Below, piece by piece: positions 10,937 through 20,757 of a DNA stretch of 64,000 bases; position 1 is the first letter of the stretch; each line of letters begins with the position of its first letter. Source of the DNA: JACDCA01 sp963810305 (lineage in GTDB: Bacteria > Acidobacteriota > Vicinamibacteria > Vicinamibacterales > 2-12-FULL-66-21); assembly GCA_963810305.1 (NCBI GenBank), contig CAWEMY010000017.1:248001-312000 (forward strand), given 5' to 3'. A program made the translations under genes and the position numbers. The notes beneath the pieces were generated by a model, which saw nothing but the letters and a program-made list of their open reading frames with translations, did not search any database and was not told the origin of the DNA.

Positions 10937-11689
10937 ATCGCGTCGCACGTTCTGAAACTCATTCTCGCCTACGACGGTACGGACTTCGTCGGCTGGCAGC
11001 GCCAGGCCGAGGGTGTTTCTATTCAGGGGCTGATCGAAAAAGCGCTGGCTCCCATCGAAGGGGCGCGCGGTCAATGTTCACGCCGCCGGCCGCACTGACG
11101 CCGGTGTTCACGCCCTCGGGCAGGTCGCCAGTTTCACGCTCACCGCGACCATCGATCCGTCCACGGCTCGTGCGAGCGCTGAATGCCATCCTCCCGTTCG
11201 ACGTCCGGGTTCTGGACGCTGAGGAGATGCCGAGCGATTTTCATGCGCGATTCAGCGCAAAGGGAAAGGTTTACGAGTACCGCATCATCAGCACGGCGGA
11301 TTGCCTCTCCCTTCCTGCGCCGTTACGCCTGGCATGTCACTCCGGCGCTCGATCTCGAAGCCATTGAGGACGCCTCCGCGGCTTGTTGCGGCACGCATGA
11401 TTTCGCTGCGTTCCAGGGTGCCCGCACCAACGTCCGTTCGACCGAGCGCACGATTCATCGGCTGGAATGGCGCCGGAGTTCGGGGCCTGACGACCCGCTG
11501 GTGATGGAAGTCGAAGGGGACGGCTTCCTTCGCCATATGGTGCGGAACATCGCCGGGACACTCGTCGAAGTCGGTCTCGGGCGCTACGCTCCCGGAGAGA
11601 TCGACCGCATTCTCGCGTCACGCGACCGCGCGCAGGCGGGCGTCACGGCCCCGCCACAGGGTCTCTTTCTGAAGCGCGTACTGTATTAG
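10934..11689 (+). pseudogene. truA: tRNA pseudouridine synthase A, interrupted by three frameshifts
   Basis: The pieces are clear. KLILAYDGTDFVGWQRQ opens in one frame, NVHAAGRTDAGVHALGQVA (with the catalytic Asp) follows in the next, RALNAILPFDVRV in the third, and RRYAWHVTPALDLEAIED onward in the last. Breaks fall near 11062-11070, 11162-11170 and 11306-11312, each fitting one extra base. TruA modifies U38-U40 in tRNA anticodon stems. All motifs survive, so this is more likely an intact gene with sequence errors than a decayed one. The GTG at 10934 is the likely start. Confidence 0.88.
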
Positions 11690-11705
11690 AATCAGGAACT
11701 TACGC

Positions 11706-12491
11706 ATGGCGCTGGAAGACCTGCTCGCGGTGGTAGCCGCTGGATCGGCGGAAGAAGCGCTCGCCCGGCAGGTGGACTTCGACCGGCTTCCACAGCATGT
11801 CGCGGTCATCATGGATGGCAACGGCCGCTGGGCGGCCCAGCGGCACCTGCCCAGGGTTGAGGGGCATCGCGCCGGCATCGAATCGGTCCGCGAGGTCGTT
11901 GAAGGCTCGGCCAGGCTGGGCATCGGCGTCCTGACCCTCTACGCGTTTTCGGTGGAAAACTGGAAGCGGCCGCCCTCGGAAGTATCCACCCTCATGATGC
12001 TGCTCAAGCGGTATCTGCGGCTCGAGCTGAAGACACTTCTCAGTAACAACATCAGGTTCAAGGTGATCGGACGGTCCGATGAGCTCGCGCCCGACGTCCG
12101 GAACGAACTGCGCGCGGCCGAAGACAAGACGGCTGGCAACCGGGGGATGCAGTTCAACATCGCCCTCAACTACGGCGGTCGCGCCGAGATCATCGAGGCG
12201 GCGAAACAGATGCTCGCCGCTCGCGTCGATCCCGAAACGCTGGACGAAGCGCGGTTCAGCGGGTTTCTTTACACTGCGGGCCAGCCCGATCCCGACCTGC
12301 TGATCCGGACCAGCGGTGAGATGCGCGTCAGTAACTTTCTGCTGTGGCAGATCGCGTACGCGGAGATCTGGGTCACTGATACGCTCTGGCCGGACTTCCG
12401 CAAGCGCGACCTGCTGGAGGCGATCCTGGCGTATCAGAAGCGTGATCGGCGGTACGGAGGCATCACACAACCGGTGGTTGCCGGCCGCTGA
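11706..12491 (+). CDS. uppS: Isoprenyl (undecaprenyl diphosphate) synthase
   Basis: 261 residues. The catalytic-Asp motif VIMDGNGRWA, then GHRAGIESV, YAFSVENWKRP, ALNYGGRAEI and the C-terminal RTSGEMRVSNFLLWQ segment are those of cis-prenyltransferases. The enzyme elongates FPP with IPP to C55-PP, the lipid carrier for peptidoglycan and LPS. About 30 extra residues precede the core. It heads the uppS-cdsA-dxr-rseP block, and its stop overlaps the cdsA start (TGATG). Confidence 0.96.
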   Translation: MALEDLLAVVAAGSAEEALARQVDFDRLPQHVAVIMDGNGRWAAQRHLPRVEGHRAGIESVREVVEGSARLGIGVLTLYAFSVENWKRPPSEVSTLMMLLKRYLRLELKTLLSNNIRFKVIGRSDELAPDVRNELRAAEDKTAGNRGMQFNIALNYGGRAEIIEAAKQMLAARVDPETLDEARFSGFLYTAGQPDPDLLIRTSGEMRVSNFLLWQIAYAEIWVTDTLWPDFRKRDLLEAILAYQKRDRRYGGITQPVVAGR

Positions 12492-13279
12492 TGGCGCGCG
12501 TTCTCAGCGCGCTCGTTCTTCTCCCGTTGGTAATCGGCACGGTCTGGTTCCTTCCCCCCGTCGCGACGCTTGCTCTCGCCTGCGTTGCGGCGCTGCTGGC
12601 CTTTGTCGAGTACGCGGGGATCGTCCGCGCCAGCGATGTGCACGTGCCGCGACTGATCACCGCCATTACCGTGGTTGCGGGATGCATTGCGGTTGGAACG
12701 TCCTTGATCGGCCTCGATCTTCTGGTGATGAGCGCGGTGATCGTTCTGGGAGCGCTGGCGGTGGCGACCGGCACCCCACGGCCTCGCGTGCTGCACGACG
12801 CGGCGGCGTCGGTCTTCGCTGTGATCTACATCGGCCTTCCGCTCGGAGCGCTCGCGGCAGTCCGCGCGCTCGCCGGTCGCGAGGCCATCCTGCTGCTGAT
12901 GGTCACGATCGTCATCAGCGACTCGGCCCAGTACTATTGCGGGCGCGCCTTCGGGCGCCGGCCGCTGTCGCCGACGATCAGCCCGAAGAAAACCGTCGAA
13001 GGAGCGATCGGCGGATTGCTGTTCGGGACGGCGGCGATGATCGCCGGCGGCCAGTGGGTCTTTGCGGACGCCGACCTCCTGCTGCTTGCTCTCGTCAGTG
13101 CCGCCGTCGCCGCACTGGGTATCGTCGGCGATCTCTTCGAGTCGCTGCTCAAGCGGAGCGCGGGCGTCAAGGATTCATCGAACATCATTCCGGGGCACGG
13201 CGGTGTGCTCGACCGGATCGACAGCTGGCTGTTCGCCGCGCCAATCTATTACGCGTTCGTGCGCTACCTCCGTATCTGA
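12491..13279 (+). CDS. cdsA: Phosphatidate cytidylyltransferase
   Basis: 262 residues with about seven hydrophobic membrane segments. The C-terminal CDS signature is intact: LLKRSAGVKDSSNIIPGHGG, ending in LDRIDS with the metal-binding Asp. The enzyme makes CDP-diacylglycerol from phosphatidate and CTP in the inner membrane. It is coupled to uppS upstream and to dxr downstream by one-base overlaps, a gene order conserved in many bacteria. Confidence 0.95.
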   Translation: MARVLSALVLLPLVIGTVWFLPPVATLALACVAALLAFVEYAGIVRASDVHVPRLITAITVVAGCIAVGTSLIGLDLLVMSAVIVLGALAVATGTPRPRVLHDAAASVFAVIYIGLPLGALAAVRALAGREAILLLMVTIVISDSAQYYCGRAFGRRPLSPTISPKKTVEGAIGGLLFGTAAMIAGGQWVFADADLLLLALVSAAVAALGIVGDLFESLLKRSAGVKDSSNIIPGHGGVLDRIDSWLFAAPIYYAFVRYLRI

Positions 13280-14460
13280 TGAAGAACATCGCCATCGTCG
13301 GATCGACCGGATCCATTGGACAGAGCGCGTTGTCGGTCGTGGACTCGCATCCCGGCCGGTTACGCGTCGTTGCCCTTGCGGCAGGCGAGAACACCGGGCG
13401 GTTCGTCGACCAGGTCGCGGCCACCGGTGCCGGGACGATTGCGATGGCATCCGGGCCTGCGCTCGCCGAAGCGCAAGCCGAATTGCGACGCCGAGGAGCA
13501 TCACCGGTGGTGCGCGCGGCGAGCGGTCCCGACGGTCTGATCGCAGTGGCGACGCACCCGGACGCGGAGCTGGTGCTGTTCGCGTCCACCGGCACCGCGG
13601 CGCTCGAAGCTGTCCTCGCGGCTATTGAGGCGGGGAAGACCATCGCCCTTGCGAACAAAGAAGTCCTCGTCATGGCCGGCGCCCTGGTGATGAAGGCCGC
13701 AAGAGCGCGTGGAGTGGCGGTGCTGCCCGTCGACAGCGAACACAACGCCATCCATCAGTGCCTGCACGGCAGGAATACGTCCGAAGTGCGTCGCCTGATC
13801 CTGACCGCCTCAGGCGGCCCGTTTCGCGGCCGGGTGGATCTTGCGGGAGTGACGCCGGGCGATGCGCTGCGTCACCCGACGTGGCGCATGGGTCCCAAGA
13901 TCACCATAGATTCCGCCACCCTCATGAACAAGGGGCTCGAAGTCATCGAGGCGCGGTGGCTTTTCGACGTACGCCGCGAGCAGATCGCGGTGGTGGTTCA
14001 CCCGCAATCGGTGGTGCATTCGATGGTCGAGTTCGTCGACGGGTCGATCATCGCGCAGCTCGGCGTGACAGACATGCGGCTCCCGATTCAGTACGCGTTC
14101 TCGTATCCCGAGCGCTGGGAGTCCCCTCTGCCGCCCCTCGACCTGACGCTGCACAGCCGGCTCGATTTCGAGCCGCCGGACACGGGCCGGTTTCCGTGTC
14201 TGGACCTCGCCTTCCGCGCGCTGGCTGGGGATGCCGGGTTGCCGGTCGTGCTGAACGCTGCGAACGAAGTGGCGGTGGCGGCGTTTCTCGACGAGTTGAT
14301 CCCGTTTTCTGCGATTGGGGAGCTCATTCGGCGGGCGATGGACGGGTATGAAGCCGATGGCGTCCGCCCGGTCGAATCGCTGGCAGATGTGCGCAGAATT
14401 GATAACTGGGCACGCACGTACACCGGGCACGAGACCCGCAAGGTACAATCGAACGTCTAA
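13279..14460 (+). CDS. dxr: 1-deoxy-D-xylulose 5-phosphate reductoisomerase
   Basis: 393 residues; the second enzyme of the MEP pathway, converting DXP to MEP with NADPH. Motifs: the N-terminal NADPH site IAIVGSTGSIG, LANKEVLVMAG, the metal and substrate site PVDSEHNAIHQCL, SGGPFRG, and LMNKGLEVIEARWLF. The ATG at 13279 overlaps the cdsA stop. Together with ispG at 19253-20485 and uppS it shows that isoprenoids are made by the MEP route. Confidence 0.97.
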   Translation: MKNIAIVGSTGSIGQSALSVVDSHPGRLRVVALAAGENTGRFVDQVAATGAGTIAMASGPALAEAQAELRRRGASPVVRAASGPDGLIAVATHPDAELVLFASTGTAALEAVLAAIEAGKTIALANKEVLVMAGALVMKAARARGVAVLPVDSEHNAIHQCLHGRNTSEVRRLILTASGGPFRGRVDLAGVTPGDALRHPTWRMGPKITIDSATLMNKGLEVIEARWLFDVRREQIAVVVHPQSVVHSMVEFVDGSIIAQLGVTDMRLPIQYAFSYPERWESPLPPLDLTLHSRLDFEPPDTGRFPCLDLAFRALAGDAGLPVVLNAANEVAVAAFLDELIPFSAIGELIRRAMDGYEADGVRPVESLADVRRIDNWARTYTGHETRKVQSNV

Positions 14461-14516
14461 TCTTGAACGGGCTTGCAACTCACAAAAACCCCTGACAATC
14501 CGATAGGACCCTGCAG

Positions 14517-15836
14517 TTGACCACAATTCTCGCTTTCGTTTTTGTACTCGGAGTACTCATTTTCGTACACGAGCTGGGCCATTTTCTGATGGCTCGCAGA
14601 ATAGGTGTCAGGGTCCTGACGTTCTCGCTCGGCTTCGGCCCAAAACTGCTGAAGGTGACGCGCGGCGACACCGAATACTGCGTCAGCGCAATCCCGCTCG
14701 GTGGCTACGTGAAGATGGCCGGGGAAAACCCCGACGATGCCCGCACGGGAGCGCCGGACGAGTTCCTCTCGAAGAGTAAGTGGCAGCGGTTCCAGGTGCT
14801 CGTCATGGGTCCCGTGATGAACCTGGCGCTTGCGCTGGTGGTGATGGCGGCGGTGCTCTACCAGGGCGCACACGTGCCGCTGTTCGAGGATCAGCCAGTC
14901 GTCGTCGGCTCCGTCCTTCCCGGCTCAGCCGGTGAGCAGGCAGGTATCCAGCCTGGAGACCACATCATCTCGATCGCGGGTGAAGACCTCCAGAACTGGA
15001 AAGAGTTCCCGATGGTCGTGGGGACTCGCGCGGGACGCACCGTATCCGTGGTTCTCGTGCGCGATGGGAACACCATCGAGACGAAGATCACGCCGCAGAG
15101 CCGGGGCAAGTTCGAGATCGGTGACGTAGGCATCCTGCCGGTCATGGAGCCCCAGATCGCCGCCCTCACGGAATCTGAACCGGCGGCCGAAGCCGGCCTG
15201 CAGGTCGGGGACATCGTCCTCGCGGCGGCGGGGGAGCGGAAGGTCACCTACGAACGGATCGTCGAGATCATCCGCGCGCATGACGGGCAGCCGTTGCCGT
15301 TCGAGATCCGCCGCAATGGCCAGGTCATGACCATCACGGTGGTGCCTCGGAAGCACGGAGAGTTCGCCCGCATCGGCGCCCAGTTCACTGCGTTCGAACG
15401 GAAGCCCGTGAATCCCGGTCCGCTCCAGGCGATCCAGATGAGCGCCCAGCAGAACTGGGAATGGACCACGATGATCGTGAAGACCCTCGGCGGGCTCTTC
15501 GTCGGCGAGACTCCGGTAAAACAGTTGATGGGGCCGGTCGGTATCGCCGAGATGTCGGGCAACGCCGCTTCCGAAGGATGGATCCAGCTCTTCTCGTTGA
15601 TGGCAATGATCAGCCTGAACCTTGGATTGCTGAACCTCATGCCCGTGCCCGTGCTCGACGGTGGACACATCGCCATCCTGGCGCTCGAGGGCCTTTCGCG
15701 CCGCGACTTCTCCATGAAAGTGAAGGAGAAGATGCTGCTCGCGGGTTTCGTACTGCTGGTGATGCTGATGGTGACGGTCATCTACAACGACCTGACCCGC
15801 GTTGAATGGATCGGCAAACTGATGCCGTGGCGGTAG
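14517..15836 (+). CDS. rseP: RIP (site-2) zinc metalloprotease RseP
   Basis: 439 residues. The zinc site VHELGHF lies near residues 17-23 in the first membrane helix, and the second half of the active site is MPVPVLDGGHI near the C terminus. Two PDZ domains lie between (VVGSVLPGSAGEQAGI and a second around SEPAAEAGLQVGDIVL). S2P proteases cleave anti-sigma factors inside the inner membrane. The start is TTG at 14517. It follows dxr as in many proteobacterial and acidobacterial genomes. Confidence 0.95.
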   Translation: MTTILAFVFVLGVLIFVHELGHFLMARRIGVRVLTFSLGFGPKLLKVTRGDTEYCVSAIPLGGYVKMAGENPDDARTGAPDEFLSKSKWQRFQVLVMGPVMNLALALVVMAAVLYQGAHVPLFEDQPVVVGSVLPGSAGEQAGIQPGDHIISIAGEDLQNWKEFPMVVGTRAGRTVSVVLVRDGNTIETKITPQSRGKFEIGDVGILPVMEPQIAALTESEPAAEAGLQVGDIVLAAAGERKVTYERIVEIIRAHDGQPLPFEIRRNGQVMTITVVPRKHGEFARIGAQFTAFERKPVNPGPLQAIQMSAQQNWEWTTMIVKTLGGLFVGETPVKQLMGPVGIAEMSGNAASEGWIQLFSLMAMISLNLGLLNLMPVPVLDGGHIAILALEGLSRRDFSMKVKEKMLLAGFVLLVMLMVTVIYNDLTRVEWIGKLMPWR

Positions 15837-16627
15837 ATCGCGCTTCGCGCGGAACCGGGGCTCGGGGTTCGGGGCTCGGGGCTCGAAAAACGGCGGTCGC
15901 AGCGTTGATCGCAGTCGGCTGCCTCATCTCACTGCCGGCGCAGGACCTGCCTGCACCTCCCTCTACGTTTTCCATCCTTGGTTTCGATCCGGCGACCGGC
16001 GAAGTGGGCGGCGCCGTGCAGTCGCGCGTGTTTTCGGTCGGCAACGGTGTGCTGTGGGCGGAAGCTGACGCTGGCATTGTCGCGACCCAGGCGATCGTCG
16101 ATGTCAGCTATGGTCCGAAAGGTCTGGAGTTGCTGCGGCGGGGCATGAATCCCGAAACGATCGTCCGCACGATTCTGGACGGCGATCCTGATCCCGGCTA
16201 TCGCGGGAATCCGTGGCCGAAGGCCGGCCGGCAGTTCGCTGTCATGGACGCCAAGGGGAACTACGCGGCCCACACCGGCCCTTCAGCCACACCGTGGGCG
16301 GGTCACAAGAGCGGCAAGTTCAGCACTGCCCAGGGGAACATCCTGGCGGGCGAAGCAGTCGTCGCGGGAATGATCGACGCTTTCGAAAAGACGTCCGGCC
16401 ACCTGTCCGTGCGGCTGATGGCCGCGCTCGACGCCGGTCAGGCGGCCGGCGGCGACACGCGGGGCATGCAGTCAGCCGCGATGCTGATCGTTCGCAAGGG
16501 ATGCGGCGTCTGGTTGAACAACGACACCGTCCTGCGCCTGCAGGTGGACGACGCGCCAGATCCGCTCAAGGAAATGCGGCGCCTTGTCGAGTACTGGAAC
16601 GCGCGACAGCGGCGTCCCTGCCGATAG
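15806..16627 (+). CDS. DUF1028 family protein, probably secreted
   Basis: The body matches DUF1028: TFSILGFDPATGEVGGAVQS at its start, then GIVATQAIVDVSYGPKGL, a FAVMDAKGNYAAHTG block and GNILAGEAVVAGMIDAFEK. The family resembles Ntn hydrolases but has no proven activity. The N terminus is uncertain: the ATG at 15806 would overlap rseP by 31 bases, while the hydrophobic stretch KTAVAALIAVGCLISLPAQ starting near residue 29 looks like a signal peptide, so a later GTG may be the true start. A short GGGGCTC-type repeat at 15851-15885 lies in this leader. Confidence 0.82.
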   Translation: MDRQTDAVAVDRASRGTGARGSGLGARKTAVAALIAVGCLISLPAQDLPAPPSTFSILGFDPATGEVGGAVQSRVFSVGNGVLWAEADAGIVATQAIVDVSYGPKGLELLRRGMNPETIVRTILDGDPDPGYRGNPWPKAGRQFAVMDAKGNYAAHTGPSATPWAGHKSGKFSTAQGNILAGEAVVAGMIDAFEKTSGHLSVRLMAALDAGQAAGGDTRGMQSAAMLIVRKGCGVWLNNDTVLRLQVDDAPDPLKEMRRLVEYWNARQRRPCR

Positions 16628-16630
16628 CCA

Positions 16631-17561
16631 TCAACGCGCCCGCGCCAGCTCCGCCTCCGCGGCGATGTATCCGAACGCCGCCCACTGCGTCGCGTTCTGC
16701 TCGACGATTTCTCCGAGCAGCTTCAAAGCTTCCGCCCGGCGGCCGTTGTACAGGTGCCAGTTCGCGACACCGTAGCCGATCGTTGCGCCATCGAGTCCGG
16801 CGGCATTTGCGGCCGTCAATAGCGCATCACCGGCAGTTTCGCCCTTGTACATGAGCAGGAGCTTGTAATACGACGTGTTCTCGAACACGTCCATGGTGGC
16901 CGTGATCGGCTCGAGCACGTTCTTCGCTTCCTCCGGACGATTCAGTCTACGCAGCGTCATGTACTGCCAGTGCGCGGTTGCCACCTGCATGTCGGGGTTC
17001 TTCGACAATGCCATGCAGCGATGGTAGGCGTTGGCAGCCTGCTTGAAATCACCCTTCAAATAGTGGGCGAGGCCGAGGTGGTAGTAGATGTTCGTCTGAA
17101 GCGTGCCGGTCGGGATGTTCTTCGCATTCGGCTGACCATCGGGCTCGACTTCGTCGGGCTTGTCCCGCACCAGTGACGCGGCCTTCGACAGATCGTCGAT
17201 CGCCTTGTCGAACTCGCGGACGGTAATGTAGCGATGACCGCGATGTCGATACAGGCGGGCGTCGCCTGGATGTTTCGCGATCGCCGCTGAATAGATTGCG
17301 ATCGCGTCTCGAAAGCGCGCGAGATACGCCGTCCGGCGTCCGAGCCAGATGGCCGCGTCCACATTCGCCCGGATCCTTGTCGAACTCAGTCTTCGCTGTC
17401 GCGAGATTCGCTTCGAGGCGCGCCCGCGTTTCGGGCGGGATGCTCGCGGCGTGAAGGGGCCTGCCGAGGAGCGACGTCGCTTCAGGTTGTTGACCATCAG
17501 GCGCGTCGCAGATGACCAACAGGAGCAGGACCGACGCGAAGTGCATCATTGCCCGGAGCAT
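16631..17561 (-). pseudogene. TPR-repeat protein with signal peptide, one frameshift
   Basis: The N terminus (from about 17561) begins MLRAMMHFASVLLLLVI, a signal peptide, and reads on to EFDKDP. The frame then shifts at about 17370, in a GGG run, and continues NVDAAIWLGRRTAYLARF to the stop at 16631. The later part holds tetratricopeptide units (for example FRDAIAIYSAAIAKHPGDA and FDKAIDDLSKAASL, with LGLAHYLKGDFKQAANAY). TPRs mediate protein contacts; no specific partner is indicated. Removal of one base gives a continuous protein of about 310 residues. It is divergent from the MATE gene that starts at 17578. Confidence 0.8.
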
Positions 17562-17577
17562 ACAATGAACGCCCCTG

Positions 17578-18948
17578 ATGACGACGTCGCTTCCCACCGT
17601 CGGTGCGCTGCGCCAGGAATTTCAGCCAATGTTCCGTCTCGCCGTTCCGGTTGTTTTCGCGGAGCTTGGCTGGGTGACGATGGGGATGGTCGATACGCTG
17701 ATCGTCGGGCCTCTCGGCCCCGAAGCCATTGGTGCAGTGGGGGTGGGCACGTCGGTCTTCATGGGGGTGTGCATCTTTGCGATGGGGCTCCTCCTCGGGC
17801 TCGATACTCTCGTCTCGCAGGCCTTCGGCGCCGGCGATGTGGAGGACTGCCATCGATGGCTCGTCCACGGCGTCGTGCTCGCCGTCGCGCTCAGTGTGCC
17901 GGTTACCGGGCTGCTCTGGTGGATCGGCACCGGTCTCGATACCTGGGGCCTCGATCCGCGAGTGCTGGCGATGACACGTCCCTATCTCGACATCCTCGCG
18001 TGGAGCATTCTGCCGCTGCTTCTCTATGCAGCTTTTCGTCGCTATCTGCAGGGCATGGGCGTCGTCCGCCCGGTGATGGTGGCGCTCGTCTCCGCGAATA
18101 TCGTCAATGCGCTGGTGAACTGGCTGTTGATTTACGGCAAGGCCGGTTTCCCGGAGCTTGGGGTTCGAGGGTCTGCCTGGGCGACCGTCTTCGCGCGCGC
18201 CGTGATGGCGGGTTTTCTCCTGGCGACGATTCTCTATCGCGAGCGTGGCGCCACCGCGGGCGTGTTCAAGGATCTGTCGTTGAAGCTGTCATGGTTCGTC
18301 CGGCTGCTGCGGCTCGGCACTCCCGCAGCTACGCAGATCACGCTCGAAGTCGGGGTGTTCGCCGCGGCAACGGCGCTCGCGGGTCGTCTGGTGCCGGCGG
18401 CGCTCGCCGCACACCAGATCGCGATCAACTACGCGGCGCTGACCTTCATGGTGCCGCTGGGCATCGCATCGGCAGGAGCAGTGCGTGTGGGCCACGCCGT
18501 TGGCCGTCGAGACGCGGACGGCGCCGCACGATCGGGCTGGACCGCGCTGCTCTTCGCGGTGATGTTCATGTCGATTGCGGCCTCCGTGTTCCTGTTTCTC
18601 CCTCGTTTCTTGCTCGAGGCATTCACCTCGGACACCGGCGTGCTGGACGTCGGAGTCCGCCTGCTGTTCGTCGCTGCAGTCTTTCAGTTGTTCGACGGAG
18701 TCCAGGGTGTCGCAACCGGCATCCTCCGCGGGCTCGGCGATACGCGCACCCCGATGCTCTGGAACCTGTTCGCGCATTGGTTCGTGGGTCTGCCGTTGGG
18801 CTACACGCTCTGCTTTATCGTGGGATTTGGCGTGGTCGGGCTTTGGTGGGGACTCTCGCTCGGCCTCATCATCTGCGGCTCCGCCTTGCTGCTCGTCTGG
18901 AGCCGCCGGATCAATGCCTTTTCACGAGGGCGGATTGATCAGCCCTGA
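17578..18948 (+). CDS. MATE-family multidrug/toxin exporter
   Basis: 456 residues with about 12 hydrophobic helices in two related halves, opening with FRLAVPVVFAELGWVTMGMV and DTLIVGPLGPEAIGAVG. MATE proteins export cationic drugs and metabolites using Na+ or H+ gradients. The NorM-like layout is seen, including LGLDTLVSQAFGAGD in the first half and IASAGAVRVGHAVGRRD in the second. It is divergent from the TPR gene and followed by a repeat-filled gap. Confidence 0.93.
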   Translation: MTTSLPTVGALRQEFQPMFRLAVPVVFAELGWVTMGMVDTLIVGPLGPEAIGAVGVGTSVFMGVCIFAMGLLLGLDTLVSQAFGAGDVEDCHRWLVHGVVLAVALSVPVTGLLWWIGTGLDTWGLDPRVLAMTRPYLDILAWSILPLLLYAAFRRYLQGMGVVRPVMVALVSANIVNALVNWLLIYGKAGFPELGVRGSAWATVFARAVMAGFLLATILYRERGATAGVFKDLSLKLSWFVRLLRLGTPAATQITLEVGVFAAATALAGRLVPAALAAHQIAINYAALTFMVPLGIASAGAVRVGHAVGRRDADGAARSGWTALLFAVMFMSIAASVFLFLPRFLLEAFTSDTGVLDVGVRLLFVAAVFQLFDGVQGVATGILRGLGDTRTPMLWNLFAHWFVGLPLGYTLCFIVGFGVVGLWWGLSLGLIICGSALLLVWSRRINAFSRGRIDQP

Positions 18949-19252
18949 CCGCATCCGCCAAGGCTACGGCGAGTCACGCCGAGGCGCTCCGCGCGAAGGC
19001 GGAAGGGCTGGCCTACGCGACGATTAACGGCGGTGCAAAGGCGGGTGGCCGCGAGCGGGGCGCCCCGGTTCGCGCGGAGTGCAGTCCCGTGACAAGTGCT
19101 TTTGCACGAGCACGAAGTGGGGCTGCTCGCGGACAGGCCCCGCCACTAATGCGCCGCACACCTCCTGCGACACAGCCCTGAAGGGCTGGACTACAGATGC
19201 CACAGCCCTAAAGGGCTGGACGTCCTTCGATGGTCAGCCCTAAAGGGCTGGA
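18949..19252. other. Intergenic gap filled with repeats, no gene seen
   Basis: No convincing reading frame. Its left end holds one copy of a 57-base element (18955-19011) and its right end three copies of the CAGCCC-TAAA-GGGCTG repeat. The middle (19012-19170) is GC-rich and carries nothing I recognise. Confidence 0.7.
18955..19011 (+). repeat. 57-base dispersed element, copy 1
   Basis: Starts CCGCCAAGGCTACGGCGAGT and ends GGAAGGGCTGG. Its reverse complement occurs at 30992-31048 with only two mismatches. Both copies sit next to CAGCCC-type repeats, between genes. Confidence 0.9.
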
Positions 19253-19257
19253 CTACG
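19171..19257. repeat. CAGCCC-TAAA-GGGCTGGACTAC repeat, three copies
   Basis: Each unit is a small hairpin CAGCCC-T[G/A]AA-GGGCTG followed by GAC. Spacers are 6-14 bases. The same unit recurs at 30924-31000 (inverted) and 44904-45053. Confidence 0.9.
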
Positions 19258-20485
19258 GGTGGCGGAGGGGATACTTATTCTCGACGTATTGATCGACGAG
19301 CGCGCGGAACGCGATGGCGAGCTCGTCGTACGTGCCGCGTAACGTCGTGTGGTGCAGGCCGTCGATGAACACCGGACAGTTGGGCGCCTCTCCTGTCCCA
19401 GGCAGGCTGATCCCGATATTTGCCGCTTTCGATTCACCAGGGCCGTTGACCACGCAGCCCATGACGGCAAGGGTCATCGTCTCGACCCCCTCGCGGCTGG
19501 CTTTCCATTCCGGCATGCGCTCGCGGATGTAGTCCTGCGTCCGTTCCGCCAGCTCCTGAAACGTGCTGCTCGTCGTTCGGCCGCAGCCGGGGCAGGCAGT
19601 AACGCTCGGAGAAAAGGAACGCAGGCCGAGGGCCTGCAGCAGCTCGCACGCCGCGTAGACCTCTTCGCGACGGTCGCCTCCCGGGCGTGGCGTCAGCGAG
19701 ACGCGGATCGTGTCGCCGATCCCCTCGTTGAGCAGCACGCCCATGGCAGATGCCGACCAGACCAGTCCCTTGGTGCCCATCCCGGCCTCGGTCAGGCCGA
19801 GGTGCAGCGGCTGATCGGTCTTGCGCGCCAGGTCGCGGTAAACGGCGATCAGATCGCGCGGGCGGGACGTCTTGCAGGAAATGATGATCTGGTCCTTTCG
19901 AAGCCCCGCCTCCAGCGCCAGGTCCGTGGATTGGACAGCGGAGAGGACCATGCACTCGTTGATGATCTCCTCGGATGTCTTGCCCAGATCGCGGTCCGTG
20001 TTCTCCTGCATCCGCTGGACGACGAGCTCCTGGTTCAGCGAACCGCCGTTCACGCCGATGCGCACGGGTTTGTTGTGCTCCTGCGCGACCTTGCAGATTG
20101 TCGTGAACTGCTCGTCGCGGCGCCGACCCGTTCCGACGTTGCCCGGATTGATCCGGTACTTGTCGAGCGCGGCCGCACAGTCCGGATGCCGTGTCAGCAG
20201 CAGGTGACCGTTGTAGTGAAAGTCGCCAATCAGCGGCGCGGTCACGCCGGCATCCAGCATCCGCTGTTTGATCTCGGGGATCGCGCTCGCAGCCTCTGGA
20301 ACGTTCACCGTCACTCGCACCATCTCAGAGCCCGCCTCCGCCAGCTCGACGCACTGCTGTGCTGTCGACCGGGCGTCCGCAGTCTCGGTCATCGTCATCG
20401 ATTGAACGACCACCGGGGCGCCACCGCCAACCTGTACGGAGCCCACCCGGACCCCGACGGTTCTATGAAGCTTCACCACTGACAT
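19253..20485 (-). CDS. ispG: 4-hydroxy-3-methylbut-2-enyl diphosphate synthase (GcpE)
   Basis: 410 residues. It reduces MEcPP to HMBPP with a [4Fe-4S] cluster in the MEP pathway. The N-terminal TIM barrel starts VGSVQVGGGAPVVVQSMTMT. The cluster cysteines are in TACPGCGRTTSSTFQE and VMGCVVNGPGESK near the C terminus. This is the short, single-barrel bacterial form. The last codons lie inside the repeat cluster that fills the gap after the MATE gene. Confidence 0.97.
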   Translation of the reverse strand: MSVVKLHRTVGVRVGSVQVGGGAPVVVQSMTMTETADARSTAQQCVELAEAGSEMVRVTVNVPEAASAIPEIKQRMLDAGVTAPLIGDFHYNGHLLLTRHPDCAAALDKYRINPGNVGTGRRRDEQFTTICKVAQEHNKPVRIGVNGGSLNQELVVQRMQENTDRDLGKTSEEIINECMVLSAVQSTDLALEAGLRKDQIIISCKTSRPRDLIAVYRDLARKTDQPLHLGLTEAGMGTKGLVWSASAMGVLLNEGIGDTIRVSLTPRPGGDRREEVYAACELLQALGLRSFSPSVTACPGCGRTTSSTFQELAERTQDYIRERMPEWKASREGVETMTLAVMGCVVNGPGESKAANIGISLPGTGEAPNCPVFIDGLHHTTLRGTYDELAIAFRALVDQYVENKYPLRHP

Positions 20486-20622
20486 GGATTAGTCCGTTAT
20501 ATGGCTCGACACGAAAATTATGTACTCGTTGCGGCGAGCCGCATCACGGACCAGGCGCGCACGGCGCGCCTGCGAGGGAGCGGCGCGGGGCATGGGGCCC
20601 CCGCAAGCGCCCGAGCCGGGGT

Positions 20623-20639
20623 CCGGGGCGGAGCCCCGG
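20623..20639. terminator. GC-rich hairpin in the ispG / glycine-zipper gene divergent gap
   Basis: CCGGGGC, loop GGA, GCCCCGG: a perfect 7-base stem followed on the plus strand by TCTATTTTC. It lies between two divergent genes, where a terminator is not expected, so it may instead be one of the dispersed palindromes. The rest of the 20486-20757 gap shows no gene. Confidence 0.4.
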
Positions 20640-20757
20640 TCTATTTTCGATAATAACAGGGTAGGATCCGAAGAGGTCGTAGCTGGGCTTGCGTTTTGCA
20701 ATCAACGATCGCACCAGCGTCAGACGGGGGGTGACGACCCCAATCAGGAGAAAGACC

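Noticed and set aside
10934..11689. truA as a genuinely decayed pseudogene
   Set aside because: Every motif is intact and each break is a single base, in line with thirteen or so similar breaks elsewhere; sequence error is more likely, though unproven.
19349..20482. Long plus-strand frame antisense to ispG
   Set aside because: Shadow of ispG, which has all cluster cysteines.
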